The position numbers and the translations under genes are program-made. This document shows positions 34,554 to 54,734 of a stretch of DNA of 64,000 nt, one piece after another. The notes beneath the pieces were generated by a model. The model did not search any database, was not told the origin of the DNA, and worked only from the letters and a program-made list of their open reading frames with translations. The number at the start of each line of letters is the position of its first letter. The stretch's first letter is position 1. Source of the stretch: Mrakia gelida (lineage: Eukaryota; Basidiomycota; Tremellomycetes; Cystofilobasidiales; Mrakiaceae); NCBI GenBank assembly GCA_024345305.1, contig BRON01000003.1, forward strand, positions 620,001 through 684,000, given 5' to 3'.

Positions 34554-36973
34554 ATGACCGCACGATCTCGAGCCAAGAAGTACGAGGTTTCCCCTACAGG
34601 CTTCCCTCTACGAGCACCTGCCACCGTCGACAGCTGGTACACTTCGTCGCAGTTCAGAGCTGAAGGTCAGCCTTCCGTTGCCGCCTTCCTCGAGACGTTT
34701 ACGATGCGATCCACGACTGATCTCCACCTCGCTCCTTCCTTTGCTTCTGTCAGCTCCTCCGATCTCGATGGACTCTCCTCCTCCGTTCTCGCGATACGCT
34801 TCGTTCAGACCAAGCTCGGCGGATTCCTCAAGCTCGACCATCCGTCCTCCTCTCTCACCTTCGACCAAACAATCCTCATCTCTTCGACATCCCTTCGCTC
34901 GGACTCCTCACCCCATTCCTCTCAAGCTGGCTACCGCTCATCCTCAACTCCAACCTCTCTCGCGACGGATTCCGATCCAAGGTCGAAGAGGATCCGAACC
35001 GGATTCTCAACAACGGACTCGACAGGAACATCCCCTCCCCATCCCAACCCAAACTCTTCCAGCAATCTTTCGTCGGACCCAAACCACTCCTCTCGAACAC
35101 CTGCCACCTCTCAAACTCTTCCACCCGAGACCTCTGCTCCTGGCAACGCGCTCGGATCCCGTCCTCCCTCTTCCCCTCCCGTCATCGAACGAAACCCTGT
35201 CCAGCGATTCCCACCTCGAGGAGCCAGTCACCTTCGTCATCGGACATCGCGAGACTCTATCCATTACGTCGGCCAAGATGTTCACTCCTCCTCCTCCGCC
35301 TCCCGAGCCGTTCTCCCCTCCTCTTCCTCCTCCAAGAATCAGCACGGACGACTACCGTCACGTCTCCTCCCCTTCGTCGTCGTCTTCAGCAACATCCCCC
35401 TACTCCCGAGGACCCTTCACTCCCGAGGATCCCTTCTCGAACAGGATCCCCTCGAAGGCAACGCGTCTGTTGGGTCTCGTCTCGCCGGAGGAGGACGAGT
35501 TCGACGCGTTGGGAACTCCGAAGCCATCGTTCGGGTTCGGATTCGGGTTCGCTGTCGGAGCAACTGGAGGGAACGGAACAGTCGGGATACACTACTCGTG
35601 TCACTCGGAGGGAAGCTCAGGATCGGCTTCCACCTCGACTGGGTCGCTCGTCTTCCCGAGAGGAAAAGGAGGAGATCTAACCCGAGAGCGAGGGTCGTCG
35701 TTCTCTCCTCCCCCTCCGTCGCGTCCTCTTCCTCGTCCAGCGGAGGTCGGAGTCGTCTCGATCGAAAGAGGAGGAGGAGTCATCCCCATCAAGGCAAAGA
35801 AGATCCTCGGAATCCCCGAACAAACCAACTCCTTCCTCCCCTCCAACCAACACTTCGTCGCGACGGGATCGGTTCGGATCGTAGGAGGAGCCCAACAGCC
35901 TCCTCGATCTCCAGCTCTTCTCTCCTACCTCTTCGACGATGACTACAACGACAGCGAACAGGTTTCCTCCCACTCCAACGCTTCCAGCAGGTCCGCTTCG
36001 AACTCGTCGTCGAGGAACGCCAACACGACAGCGACGTCGGAATCCTTCTTCTCCGGACCAGTCTTCGAGCTCCCACCTCTCGCACCTCTCACACCACCTC
36101 CAACCCTTCATCTCACCCTCCCGCCTTCTTCACCTACCCCATTCTCGTCATTCTTTGCCGACTTCACCCTCCAAACCCCACCTCCAACTTCGGACGCGTC
36201 GAGGAAACCCAAACCCAAGTCCTCCCACCTCCGACCCAGTCCTCCCCGGTTGCAGGGTCCGGCCTACCGAGAGTCCTCTCTCATGCCGGACGATCTTCCT
36301 CTCTCGACCTCCCCATCGATCAGGCGGAAAAACGTGAAGGGTTTGGTGTTGCAGCCGTGCGGAGGAGGAGGGAAGAGGAGGGTGTTGAAGAAGGTTAGGA
36401 AGCCTGAGGTCGTGCGGAAGTCTTCTGAGGACGAGGATATGATCGAGGAGGAGGAGGAGGAGTTCAGGCTGCCTCTTGGAGGAGTACCGCCGGTCAAGTT
36501 GGGGAGGATGAGCGTCGATCAGCCGACGACGAACATGGGTGGTGGGCGACGTGCAGAGAACGCTGGCTCGTTCTTCCAAGTGAGTTCTTCAGTTTTTTTT
36601 TTTTTTTTTTTTGTCTCAAGACCTCCGACTGACTCTATGCTACCCTCTTTCCTGCCTCCAGTCCATACCCAGCATGATCATCGCCAACCAAACCTCGAAC
36701 CTCCTTCAACCCGTCGCGTCCTACCCTCTCGCTCGCTCTCTCTCAACACGCGACTTCCCCACCTCTCCCTCCAACTCCTCCAGCGCCGATCACCACGATT
36801 CACTCACCAGAAGATGGGAAATCGTTCCATCCAAAGCGTCAGCAGTCTTCTCCTCCGCTCCGCCTTACTCGCCAGCTCGAGCAGGGTTGAGACGTCTCGA
36901 CGAGGAACCCGAGAGCGAGGAGGGAGGAGGGGACTACAGCGAGGCTAGCAACGGAACCTTCGGAGGCAGATGA
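34554..36973 (+). CDS. Unknown Pro/Ser-rich, probably disordered protein
   Basis: Three exons (34554-34665, 34754-36579, 36662-36973) join in frame to 749 residues. The first exon gives a basic start (MTARSRAKKYEVSPTGFPLR). The large second exon is Pro/Ser/Thr-rich with GFGFGFGFAVGATGG, a KIPEQTNSF-like patch (KKILGIPEQTNSFLP), a basic stretch (GGGGKRRVLKKVRKPEVVRK) and an acid run (EDEDMIEEEEEEF). The end has LTRRWEIVPSKASAVFS. No enzyme domain, signal peptide or membrane segment is visible; the layout suggests a regulatory or scaffold protein, which is inference. Intron 1 uses GTCAGC with an ACTGAT branch site; intron 2 carries a T20 tract. Other frames stay open over parts of exon 2, but only this one runs through to the downstream splice. 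Confidence 0.65.
36593..36612 (+). repeat. T20 homopolymer inside an intron
   Basis: Twenty consecutive T lie about 13 nt after the GTGAGT donor of intron 2 of the unknown gene at 34554-36973. The CTGACT branch-like site and the acceptor follow downstream, so the tract is not the acceptor polypyrimidine tract. Confidence 0.9.
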
Positions 36974-37485
36974 CCAGGAGTGGGGCTGGAGGTCTCGCGA
37001 GACCCAGGAGGGTCGAGGAGGAGAGGGAGGATGTGCTACGAAGATGGACACTGGATCGCTCGTTCTTGTTTTTGTTCTTCTTGTTCTCTCGTCTGTTCGT
37101 CTCCTCTCACTTTGATATATCTGTAGCTTCTTTGCTTGCACTCTCTCTCTTTCTTTGGTTTTTATGTTTTTCAGCGCTCAAGGACTCTTTCTCAGCTGCA
37201 CGGACCCTGCTCTCAATGGACATGCTTCGCTTTCCGTTCGACGCGTCGCTCGTCTCGTCTCTTGGACAGGCTTTGTATGTCCCCTTCTCGCTGTCTTTCG
37301 TGGGGTCAGGAAGTCAGAGTCACGAGGCTATTCAATAGATGGTATAGACGAGAAGTAGAACGAGAACGAGAACGAGAACGAAAACGAGAAACGAGAGCTA
37401 AAACGTCAAACGAAGGAGGACCAGCCTCTTCGAACTCGAGCCATATTAGATATTACGAAGAAGGGGAAGCTAGATAGGTATTATG
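36974..37485. other. Convergent spacer with a short CGAGAA tandem repeat
   Basis: Lies between the stop at 36973 and the stop of the minus-strand gene at 37486. At about 37358-37397 the plus strand has five imperfect copies of a hexamer (CGAGAA/CGAAAA). T-rich stretches near 37060-37170 are probably the 3' UTR of the plus-strand gene. No gene seen. Confidence 0.6.
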
Positions 37486-38118
37486 TTAGACGTAGTAAAG
37501 TTCCGAGAAAGAGAAGGAGGTAACCTTGTGCCGAGTGATCATGGTTCGTCGAGACATAGAGGTTTGTTGTTGTTGGACGATGGAGGAGTACATTTTGGTG
37601 GAAGTTTTGTAGGAGGAGGTGCAGGTTGTTTTGTTGTACGAAGTGCAAATATCGAGGGAAGATGGGAGAGGGGCGGAGATGGAGGTGGGAGTGCAGAGCT
37701 CGGAAGAGGAGGAGGAAGAGGAGGAAAGCGAGTTCGAGGAGGAGGAGCGGGAAGACGCGAGGGACGACTGTGCGAGGCGAGCCAAGGAAAGGGAGGAGAG
37801 GTCAGCCATCGTGATCGAGGGAAAATGAGAGTTCGAGACTACTACTCACCGAGGAAGAGGCGTTCGAAGAGTTGGAAAGAGTTCGGGGTCGAACTTTTCG
37901 AGCTTCGTTTGTGAAAGCGGGAGGGAAGACGGACTCGGAGTCGGAGGGGGATGCCTGCAGAAGCGAAAAGAGGGGAAGTCAGCATGAGTCCAAAGAAGAA
38001 GAGTAGAAGATGAACATACCTCGAGAATGAGTGAGACGAGGGAAATAACAACAACGAGCGACCCGACGACGGAGTAGTAAGCGCCAGTCTTGAGGGACTT
38101 CTTGAGGGTAGAGAACAT
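37486..38118 (-). CDS. Small single-pass membrane protein with Ser-rich tail
   Basis: Three exons (38118-38020, 37954-37850, 37767-37486) join in frame to 161 residues. A basic, amphipathic start (MFSTLKKSLKTGAYYS) precedes one hydrophobic segment, VVGSLVVVISLVSLILE (about 17-33). A polar region then leads to a run of about 25 Ser and a Thr/Lys/Tyr-rich end. Lysines before the membrane segment suggest the N-terminus is cytosolic. The family is not recognised. The first two exons look solid. The third is less typical in composition, and the true end could differ if the last intron is spliced differently. Confidence 0.55.
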
Positions 38119-39412
38119 GGTGAAGGAGGAGGGTGGGTGGTTAAGAGGTAAAATGGAAGAGTGGGAGTGAAGGTGGGAAGGATGTGGTTGATGGAGATAA
38201 GAAGACAGCGAATTTGGCCCGTTTGAAGTACCATTTTCGAGCACTTGCCCAAACTGGAAAATACTCGTGACTTGACTCGACTGAGCACTCCTGTGCAGAG
38301 AACGGGGTCAAGAGTAGATTGGTCGACGTCGAAGAAAAACTGTAAGCGGCTCGTTCCTGATCAACGGCGCGCGCGAAAAAACGAAAGGTGGCGGGTCGAG
38401 ACGCGTCAATTTCGATCTTCCTTTCACGCGTTATTGCGTTCCTCCTTCGAAGCGATAGAGACAAGACGCATACTGGATGTAGCTCTCATCATAAGTCACC
38501 TCGAGAAGCCTCTTCAGAGAAGAAGAGCATCTTCGTGAGTGTTGGAAAATGCATGCGATTAGCATTTTGTTTAGATCTGTTTCCATTCCATTTAACCCAA
38601 CGTGACAGCTCCCGAGACCATCCACGCGGGCTTTAAATGGTTTCGGCGCTCTCGAGCAGTCACGAGCCCTCTCGAAGTGAAAATGAGCACAAAGGAGAGG
38701 GGCCAAACGCGTCGCGTCGAAACTAAAGACCCGTCGTCTTCGTTCTTCCTGTCTCGCGTTCTTGCTTCCGTCTCTCAGATCTATGGAGAGAAAAATGTTG
38801 ATAAGGCTGCTCACGTCGTGCATCCTTCTGACAGAGCTCAGAAGAAGCCCTTCCCGTGCGACAGGTCAAGATCGCGTTCGATCACCGTCTGCATCTTCAT
38901 CTGCTTCCCTCTCATCTATCCCAAGGTCACGACCCCATTCTCTCCATCCATTTACACGGGTCTACAAGAGTCAATTCCGTCATCGTTCAAGCCCAAGGCA
39001 GAGACGGGAAGACGACGTGTCGTTGCACGCGTCGCGTTCTTCTCATTTGTCCTTCATTCAACGATTATGGCTTGTCCACTGCTTCGGGTCAGACAAACGG
39101 AGGCATACCCAGCCTCTCCACTCTACGGAAAGATCCTAGAGAACTCTCGACGAAGGGCAAAAAGGATGAACGTCGCGTCGCGCTTTGCCTTTCTGAGTCT
39201 CCCACCTCTCGCCGTGGGAACTTCGAGAGAGATTGGTGTTCCCGTAGTGCTCAGGTCAGCTGGACAGTAGTACGAGAAAGTGACGAGAAGTTTTTCCCAT
39301 GCCCTTTTCCTTTTTTGCGATCCGGTTTTGACGAGCTCAATCTCTCTCCTCCTTCCCTCCACTCAACGCTCACCACAGACGCTTCCACACCTTCCCTCTT
39401 CCTCTTGTCAAG
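38119..39412. other. Longest intergenic gap: divergent promoter region
   Basis: About 1.3 kb between a minus-strand start and the SSL1 start. Several open stretches exist on the plus strand (for example 38602-39270), but none combines a start, proper introns and a family signature. ACGCGT occurs at 38401, 38707 and 39027, the last two within ACGCGTCGCG. No tRNA or other RNA is recognised. Confidence 0.5.
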
Positions 39413-41695
39413 ATGCCTCGTGTCGTCGACTCGGACTCTGATGAGTTCTCTTCGGACGCGGAAATGGACGATCTCGACATCGAAGCTGTAGAGGCAGCAG
39501 AAGCCCTGTACAACGGAAAGGGGAAGCTCACCGCTGCCGACAAAGGCAAGGGGAAGGAAGCTGCTAAGAAGGGGAAGGGAGCTGATGTGAGTCCTTATGA
39601 CCGCCTTACCCTTGTGATATCTATATCTGAAAGGCTTTGGGACGCAGGGGAGAGAAAGGAGAGACGGTGGTGGCGAGTCGAAGGAAGGAAGGGAGGAAGA
39701 CGAGAGCTGACCGATCTCCTTCGCTTCGATCCCTTTCTTCCTGCATCCCAGACTGCCTACGCTTGGGAGGGAGATCTCGAGAGATCTTGGGATGCTGTGC
39801 AGGAGGACGCCGATGGATCCCTGGAGAGTGCAGTATCAGGGATGCTGGCGAGAGGACGGAGACGAAGGTGAGCTCGACCTCCTTCCTTCCTCCACCTCAC
39901 CTCTTCCCAGTCTCGCGTCTTCCTGCACCTAACTGACATGTCTTACGCTTGTCAGACAACTTCACTCTGCACCTACTCGTCGAACTATCATCCGTCATCT
40001 CATCATCTTGCTCGACCTCTCGGATGCCATGTCAGAGAAGGATCTGAGGCCATCGAGGTTCGTCCCTCTGTCTGAGCTCGCCTTTCGCTCCTTTCCCTCC
40101 AGTCCTGGTTGAGCGCTGGCTGACTTGATTCTCGATCACCAGGTTCGACCTCACCATCGAGTACGTCAAGGAGTTCGTCAGCGAATGGTTCGACCAGAAC
40201 CCTCTCGGTCAGGTGAGTCGTCTTCTTTAGACCTTTCAACCTCCCTTCCCTCGTTCGTCTGAGCTCACGACGTCTCGTCTATTCACCGCTGTAGATCGGA
40301 ATCATCGCTCTTCGAGCAGGAGTAGCAGAGAGGCTGGTCGAGATGGGAGGTAAGTCTTCTCGTCCTGAGCGGCAATGTTTCGCGAGGCTCATCGCTGAGC
40401 TCACCCCGTCCTTCTCTTCGCTCGTCGTCCCCTCGACAGGTAACCCTCAGGAGATCCTTCGAGTGCTTCAGGACAAGAAGAAGCTGGAACCAGCTGGAGA
40501 ACCGAGTCTGCAGAACGGATTGGAGATGGCTCGAGGTAGCATGAGGTGCGTCTCTCTTTCTCTCGACCTCCTCCTCTTCTTTCCCTCGCGTCGACGTCGC
40601 TCGTCTTGTCGTTTGTCGTCCTCTTCACCCTTCCCCTTCGAACATTCCTCCTCAAGCTTGAAGCCTTTTGAACCATCGCTGACGTCTTCTCACTCTCTGC
40701 TCCCCCTTTCTGCCTCCCAACTGCAGTCATCTCCCCAATCACTCCTCCCGAGAAGTCCTCCTCCTCCTCGCCTCCCTCACCTCCTGCGACCCCGGCTCCA
40801 TCACCACCACCCTCTCCTCCCTCGTCACCTCCAAAATACGAGTCTCCGTCGTCTGTCTCGCCGCCGAAACGAAGCTCGCTAAAGACCTCTCGACCCAAAC
40901 AGGAGGAACGTTCGGAGTCGCCTTGAACGAAGGTCATCTCAAGGATCTCGTCTGGGAAGCCATCCCTCCTCCTGCTCTCACCTCAGCAGCGGGAGGTCTT
41001 CCAGCGGCTGCTGGAGGAGGAGGAGGAGGAGCAAGAGGAGGTCAACCTGCGTCGGACCTGATGATGATGGGTTTCCCGACGAGGTTGCCTGAAACGGGTC
41101 CTCCAACGCTTTGTGCTTGTCACGCGTTGCTGAAGCCGGAAGGGTTTCTCTGTCCGAGGTGTGGAGCGAAGCTCTGCGATGTACCGACGGACTGTGATGT
41201 CTGTGGGTTGCTGGTCGTGAGCAGTCCGCATTTGGCGAGGAGTTATCATCATCTCTTCCCCGTCGGAGGGTGGAGCGTCGTGTGAGTTTCACGTCTCTTG
41301 CTTTGTCTCGTCTTTTCTCTCGAAGAAGGATCGCTTGCTGATCGTATTTTCGTCTTCTCTCTCTCTCTTCGGCTCGACCACAGTCCCTTCCCACCCAACC
41401 CAACATCCCTCGCGCTCAACTGCCTCGGTTGCGCCGTTCCCTTCCCTCCTCTTCCCTCTCGACCTCCGCCCCTCTCTCCAGGAGCTCAAGCCTATTCAGC
41501 CGACGACGGAGCGATCAGCCCGACGGGGAGGTATCGATGCAGGAAGTGCGGGAACGACTTTTGTGGAGAATGCGACGCGTTGTGAGTCTTCGCGATTTGC
41601 GCTTTTCTCTTCGTCGCTTCGAATCGAGCTGACCTGCTTCGGTCTTTTTATATCGCAGCGTGCACGAGGTCCTTCATGTTTGTCCCGGGTGCTAG
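39413..41695 (+). CDS. SSL1: TFIIH core subunit Ssl1/p44 (GTF2H2)
   Basis: About 480 residues. An acidic and Lys-rich N-terminus leads into a von Willebrand A-like domain: RHLIILLDLSDAMSEKDLRP, RFDLTIEYVKEFVSEWFDQN, and PLGQIGIIALRAGVAERLVE. SLQNGLEMA and IRVSVVCLAAETKLAKDLS follow. Then come the zinc regions CACHALLKPEGFLCPRCGAK with CDVPTDCDVCGLLVVSSPHL, and a C4-type end RCRKCGNDFCGECDALVHE with CPGC. This order is that of Ssl1, which stimulates the XPD helicase in transcription initiation and nucleotide excision repair. A Gly/Ala-rich insertion of about 20 residues lies before the first zinc motif. Stop at 41693-41695. Confidence 0.92.
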
Positions 41696-42186
41696 GGAGA
41701 GTCACGGATGGGAGAGGAATTCTGGACGAGAATGAAATGACTTCACGAAACGAACGAGCGACGCGTCGACTCGAGAGGAAAGCCTCCAAGCCGAGATCGA
41801 TCGCTCGTCGCCATTTTAAAACTTCCAGCTACCCGCCCTTGAGGCTTGCTCAGATGCCGCCACTCATCTCGGTCCAGAAGCGCTGAAAAGAGCCTCAACC
41901 GCCGACGCGTGCGCGTCGTCGAAAGGCTAGTCGAGAGACGCGTTTCGATTGGCCAGATTTCGATGCTGAAGTCAGATGTACCTCTTTACCTCCGGCTGCT
42001 CAGATACGGCTAGCGATGCCTCCAAATCTTCATCTTTGCAGGCGAGAAGTGTCGACCGAGGGCTGAGAGGGTCGGCCTCGTCCGCGCTGCGAGGGCACAC
42101 GAGGGTCTGTCGCCTTTCCCTTTTTCGAGCCCATCCCTCTCGCTTCCTCCAACCCCGACGAGCTCTGGATCTTCAAGAGTGCAAAG
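41696..42186. other. Intergenic: SSL1 3' UTR and ABCC promoter
   Basis: A 491-bp gap on the same strand, rich in CG dinucleotides, with ACGCGT-containing words near 41760, 41905 and 41938. No gene recognised. The leader ends at CAAAGATG, where the ATG is followed at once by an intron. Confidence 0.45.
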
Positions 42187-50366
<8,180 letters not shown>

Positions 50367-50740
50367 TGGGGTTCCGTATAGATTTAATCTCCAAGGCAGA
50401 AGCCAAGATCGATGTTTCTGGTCCGTGTTTTCACCCGCGCGTCGCGACGATCAGCGACGAGCGAGACCAGGTCGAGCGAACGGTCAGCAAGGCGGTTCAT
50501 CCACTAAGATATTTGAGTCCGTCTCTCTATATACTCACCTGAAGTCAAAACGAAAAGTCGACGAGGGCAGGTGAAGGAAAAGCTTCCGCGATCGACCTCA
50601 ACGCCTCTTGGACGTGGACCCACAAATGGTTCGATTCTCCACACGCTCGTGTTTGTTTTCCATCGATTCCATCCTTCACCTTCAACGTCGACGTCAACCC
50701 TCCTCCTCCTCCCCTTCCCTTCCCCTTCATCACTTCACTC
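50367..50740. other. Intergenic: ABCC 3' UTR and ERG4 promoter
   Basis: A 374-bp gap. CTCTATATACT near 50525-50535, about 210 bp before the ERG4 ATG, could be a TATA element. No other gene seen. Confidence 0.4.
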
Positions 50741-53267
50741 ATGGCCAACGACGGTCTCCCCAGAGAGAGCGAACCTCTTCTCTCCTCCCTGAAGAAGAAG
50801 GCAGCAGCTCAAGCGAAGAACGACAGCGGCGATTTTGTCCCCAGCGAGGAAGCCCGCCTCAAGGACCTCGCTGCTGATACTCACTCGCACTGGGAGTTCG
50901 GAGGACCCTTTGGAGTGACGGCGATGATGACTGGATTCCCTCTCTTGATGTGTGAGTATTCGATTTGAAGAAGGCTGTCGGGAGGGTGGGAGAGGGCGGG
51001 TGAAGAGAAGAGGGAGGGAAGGGACGGCTCGAGCTCACCTCGTTTTCCTCCCCCTCGTTTTCGTTTCGTCCTTGGATCTCCAGTCTACCTCTGGATCTCC
51101 CTTTGGTTCTACCAGGGTCGATTCGCTCTCCCTGACTCAGTAGACGACATCAAACCTTTCCTGAGTCGGATGGGAAACCACATCTACGAGGTTCGTCAAA
51201 AATCGAGGGCTGAATCGAACGAGCTTCGAGCTCACAATGACCTGACTTTTCTTTACAAACACCTTCTGTCACTCGCAGGAGGCCTACCCTACCGCCTTCG
51301 CGTTCAAGATGTACCTCGGTCTCATGGTCTACCAGCTCGTTCTCGCCTTCGTCATGCCAGGGAAGACTCAAAAAGGTTCGTCCCTCGTTCTCGCTGTCCC
51401 TCCGAACCTTCGAAGCTCACCTCGATGTTCCTCCTCCAGGTCTCCCCGTCCCCTCCCTCAACTACAAGACCCTCTCCTACCGCTGCAACGCACTCTCCTG
51501 CTTCTACGTCACCCTGCTCACCTCCTCGACTCTTCACCTCACCGGCCTCTTCGATCTCACTCAAATCATCGACCACTTCGGAGAGCTGATGAGCGTCGCC
51601 ATGATCGTTGGTTTTGCCGTCTCTTTCGCCGTCTACTTTGGAGCGATCTGGTTCCACTGGGGTGGGAAGCCGATGAGAATGTCTGGGTGGTTCGTGTACG
51701 ACTTCTTCATGGGAGGTGAGTCTTTTGTCCCCTCTTCGTTTGTTCACACGACGCGACGCGTTCTGACTTCTTTCCCTTCGTCCTTCGCTATGTAACTTCA
51801 GCCTCTCTCAACCCTCAGATTGGGAACGTCGACCTCAAGGTCCGTCTTCTTGGTCACCCTCATCCTGACAACAAGCCGCTCGCTGACTTCTTTTGCCCTT
51901 CCTTCGCAGATGTGGCAAGAAGTTCGAATCCCATGGGTCCTCCTCTTCCATATCGCCATCTCGGCTGCTCTCAAGCAGTACCAGACTATCGGATATCTCA
52001 CTCCTGTGAGCCCTCGTCCCCACTTTCATCTCGTTTCGGCTCGTTCTGACCCACTCGCTCGCTTTCAGAACCTCGCCTTCATGTGCCTCGCGACGGGTCT
52101 CTACATCAACGCCTGTGCGAAGGGAGAGGAATGCATTCCTCAGACCATCGATATGTTCTACGAGAAGGACGGGTTCATGCTCACCTTCTGGAATTTCGCT
52201 GGAGTGTGAGTCTCGTTCGATCTTGTCTTCGTCGTTCGCCGCGCCATCTCTGTGCTGACCTTTATCTCGCCGCTCCCCTTCTCCAGCCCATTCACCTACT
52301 CCTACTCCATCGTCTACCTCCATCGAACGGATCCCTCAGTCTACCAGCTCCCGATCCCTGTCATGGCTGCAGTCTTCGGGTTCGTTCAGGACGAGATCGC
52401 GTCTTCGTTCTCTTCGCTCGACTGACACCCTCGCTCTTCCTCCTCATCAGCCTTCTCCTCCTCTCATACTACATTTTCGACACTGCCAACTCGCAGAAGA
52501 GCAACTTCAGGATGGTTCGTCGCTCTGCTCGCTTCTCTCGTTCGTGACAGCTCGCTGATTTGTTGCGTCTTCTCGCCTTTCAGGAGCTCCAAAACGAGTT
52601 CGTTCCTCGAGACGCCTTCCCTCAGCTTCCTTGGCGACGAGTCAAGAACCCCAAGTACATCGAGACCAAGCACGGAAACAAGCTGCTCATCTCAGGATGG
52701 TGGGGGTGAGTTTGGCGCGTTCTTCCTCGCTCTTGCTTCAAAGCTGACCTCGTTTTACGTCTTTTCCCAGATACCTTCGAAAGCCTAATTATACCGCCGA
52801 TTTTTTCCAGAGCCTGACGTGGTCAGGCCTTTTACCTCTCGCAAAAATTTGCACTCCCTCAAGCAGTCCTTTCCCTCGTCGCTCGCTGACTTTTCGCCGT
52901 CGCGCGTCGATCTTGTTTTCACCAGGGGACTTTGCACGGGCTTGTCCAGTCCCATCGCCTACTTCTACCCCGTATGGTTCTTCATAGTCCTCGTCCAGCG
53001 GTGCTCTCGTGACTTTCACAAATGCCGTGAGAAGTACACCGACGAGTGAGTTTTCGCTCGCTCCACCTTCCGTTGTCCTCGCTTTCTTCTGCGTAGAGCC
53101 TGACTCCAACCCTTCCTTGTTGCCTTTTCCTTTCAGCTGGGATCGCTACTGCAAAGGTCCGTTCCCTTCTACCTGCTCGCCAATGCCTTCTCGAACTCGA
53201 ACTGAACTGCCTTCCTCCTTCGCGTTCCTCAGCCGTTCCCTACAACTTCATCCCCGGAATCTACTAG
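50741..53267 (+). CDS. ERG4: Delta(24(24(1)))-sterol reductase
   Basis: About 488 residues, 14 exons, many membrane helices ([40 protein letters not shown]). Family motifs: [76 protein letters not shown] and the terminal NFIPGIY. It belongs to the ERG4/ERG24 sterol reductase family, and the C-terminal R-C-x(3)-Y-x-D-D-W-x-x-Y-C pattern fits NADPH binding. It reduces the C24(28) double bond in the last step of ergosterol synthesis, in the ER membrane. The short final exons (DWDRYCKA and [10 protein letters not shown]) are confirmed by family sequence and splice phase. It converges with the LYAR gene across 223 bp. Confidence 0.92.
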
Positions 53268-53490
53268 CTTTCGGTTTCCCCCTTCCAATCTCTCTTTGCA
53301 TTTTACCACCCTCACTTCCTTTCATCCATCTCGTGCATCTCTATAGATCTGGAACAGGCCTTTTCTTGGACCTCGCGCGAGGAGTGAGAAAGAGCGAGAA
53401 CGCGTCGTCAACGAGTATCTCTGGCAGCAAGACTATCTTTCCCAACTCCTCTCGAGCGCAAAAGGTCGTAGATCATCTGATCATCTGCCT

Positions 53491-54734
53491 CTAAGCCTCA
53501 ACCTTCTTCTCCTTCTTGCTCTTCTTCTTCTTCTTCTCTCCCTCAACAACCTCCACGGCTTCGCTCTTCACCTGCTCCCCTCCAGCAGCAGCAGCCTTCT
53601 CCTCCTTCCTCTTCCTCTTCTTGTCGGCCTTCTTGGCAGCGGCGGCGTCGTCTGCGGAAGGTGGAGGAGCAGTCACAGGGAGTCGAACCGAGGCGGCGGC
53701 GATGGAGGCTGGAAGACGCGTCGAGCGAGAGGGAGACGCGGAAGGCGAGTGAGGGAAGAGGAGGCGAAGGTGGGTGAAGGGAACACGAGCGAAGGCTGTC
53801 AGTCTACCTTCGTCTCAGCTCTTTCAAGCGACAGTACGAGGAAAGCTTCCACTCACCAGCGATGTGAGCTTTCTCAGCCTCGACCTTCGCAGCCCTCTTC
53901 TCCTTCTTCTCCTTCTTCCTCAGCACCTTCGCCGCCTTCTTTGCCTCGTCGTCGACTTCCTCGACCGCAGCGGGAGCGCTAGTAGATGCTGATGTCGAGG
54001 GCTCAGGAGCGAGAGTGGCGAGGGGGGCGGGAGCGGGGGTAGGAGCGGCGACGACGACGGGAGCGACAGGCGTGGGAGTGGGAGCAGGAGGAGCAAGGGG
54101 AGGAGCGGCGAAAGCAGCGGCGAAGTTGGCAGCGTAAGGGTCTTTGGCCTTCTTGGGAGCCTGGATTTGAGCGCGAACAAAGCAAGGACGCGGGAGGAGG
54201 TCAGCTTCAAGAGAAGAGCGAGACGAGCTCGCGCAAAACCGACCTCGCGAAGGTGAGCTCAACAATTTCCTTCCCTCCCTCACTCCCTCCAGCTTCTCCA
54301 AGCCCAAGGAGATTGATGACGCCGACTCACCTTTTTAGGACCCTTGTAAAGAGTCTTCTCATACTTCTCAGCCTCCGAGATACAGCTCGTGTGGGACCTG
54401 AGCGACGAAACAACAAGACAAGCGAAATCTGGTCAGCTTTGCGTTTCCTTCCTTCCTCCTTCTCATCCTTCTTCCGTCGCCTTTTCAGCGCGTTTTCGAG
54501 GGACTGACTTCCATTCTCCCCCGTTCATGAAGGTCTTGGAACAGTCGAGGCAGGTGAACGGGGCCCAGCATCGGTTGTGGTGCTGATCTAGAAGGACGAA
54601 CGAAGAGAAGAAGGGAAGGTTGAAGGTCAGCTTCGGTTTCGCCCTTCGACTTCTTGAGCTTGACTCTGCAAGGACGAACCGAGCTTTGGCTTCTTGACGA
54701 CGTCGGAGCAGGAATCACACTGGAAGGAGACCAT
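53491..54734 (-). CDS. LYAR-type C2HC zinc-finger nucleolar protein
   Basis: About 300 residues. The N-terminus MVSFQCDSCSDVVKKPKL plus HHNRCWAPFTCLDCSKTF and then HTSCISEAEKYEK is the LYAR double C2HC zinc finger. A Pro/Ala-rich middle (TPTPVAPVVVAAPTPAPAPL) follows, then long Lys/Glu/Ala-rich helices (KKAAKVLRKKEKKEKRAAKV) and a basic end with KKKKKSKKEKKVEA. LYAR proteins bind nucleic acid and take part in nucleolar ribosome production; the lysine blocks fit nucleolar targeting. The ATG at 54734 matches the family start exactly. The exon between the helical region and SIAAASVRLPVTAPP is less certain. Confidence 0.82.

Noticed and set aside
34554..35942. Continuing the first exon of the unknown gene without its first intron
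   Set aside because: That frame ends at 35942 and does not reach the well-supported later exons, whereas the 34666-34753 intron has good signals and joins the frame that does.
38602..39270. Open frame of 222 codons upstream of SSL1
   Set aside because: No splice structure, no motif, rare codons throughout, and competing open frames over the same region; best read as promoter DNA.
50741..53267. Functional pairing of the ABCC transporter and ERG4 as a sterol-export cluster
   Set aside because: They are neighbours on one strand, but each has its own promoter gap and nothing in the sequence ties the transporter to sterols.
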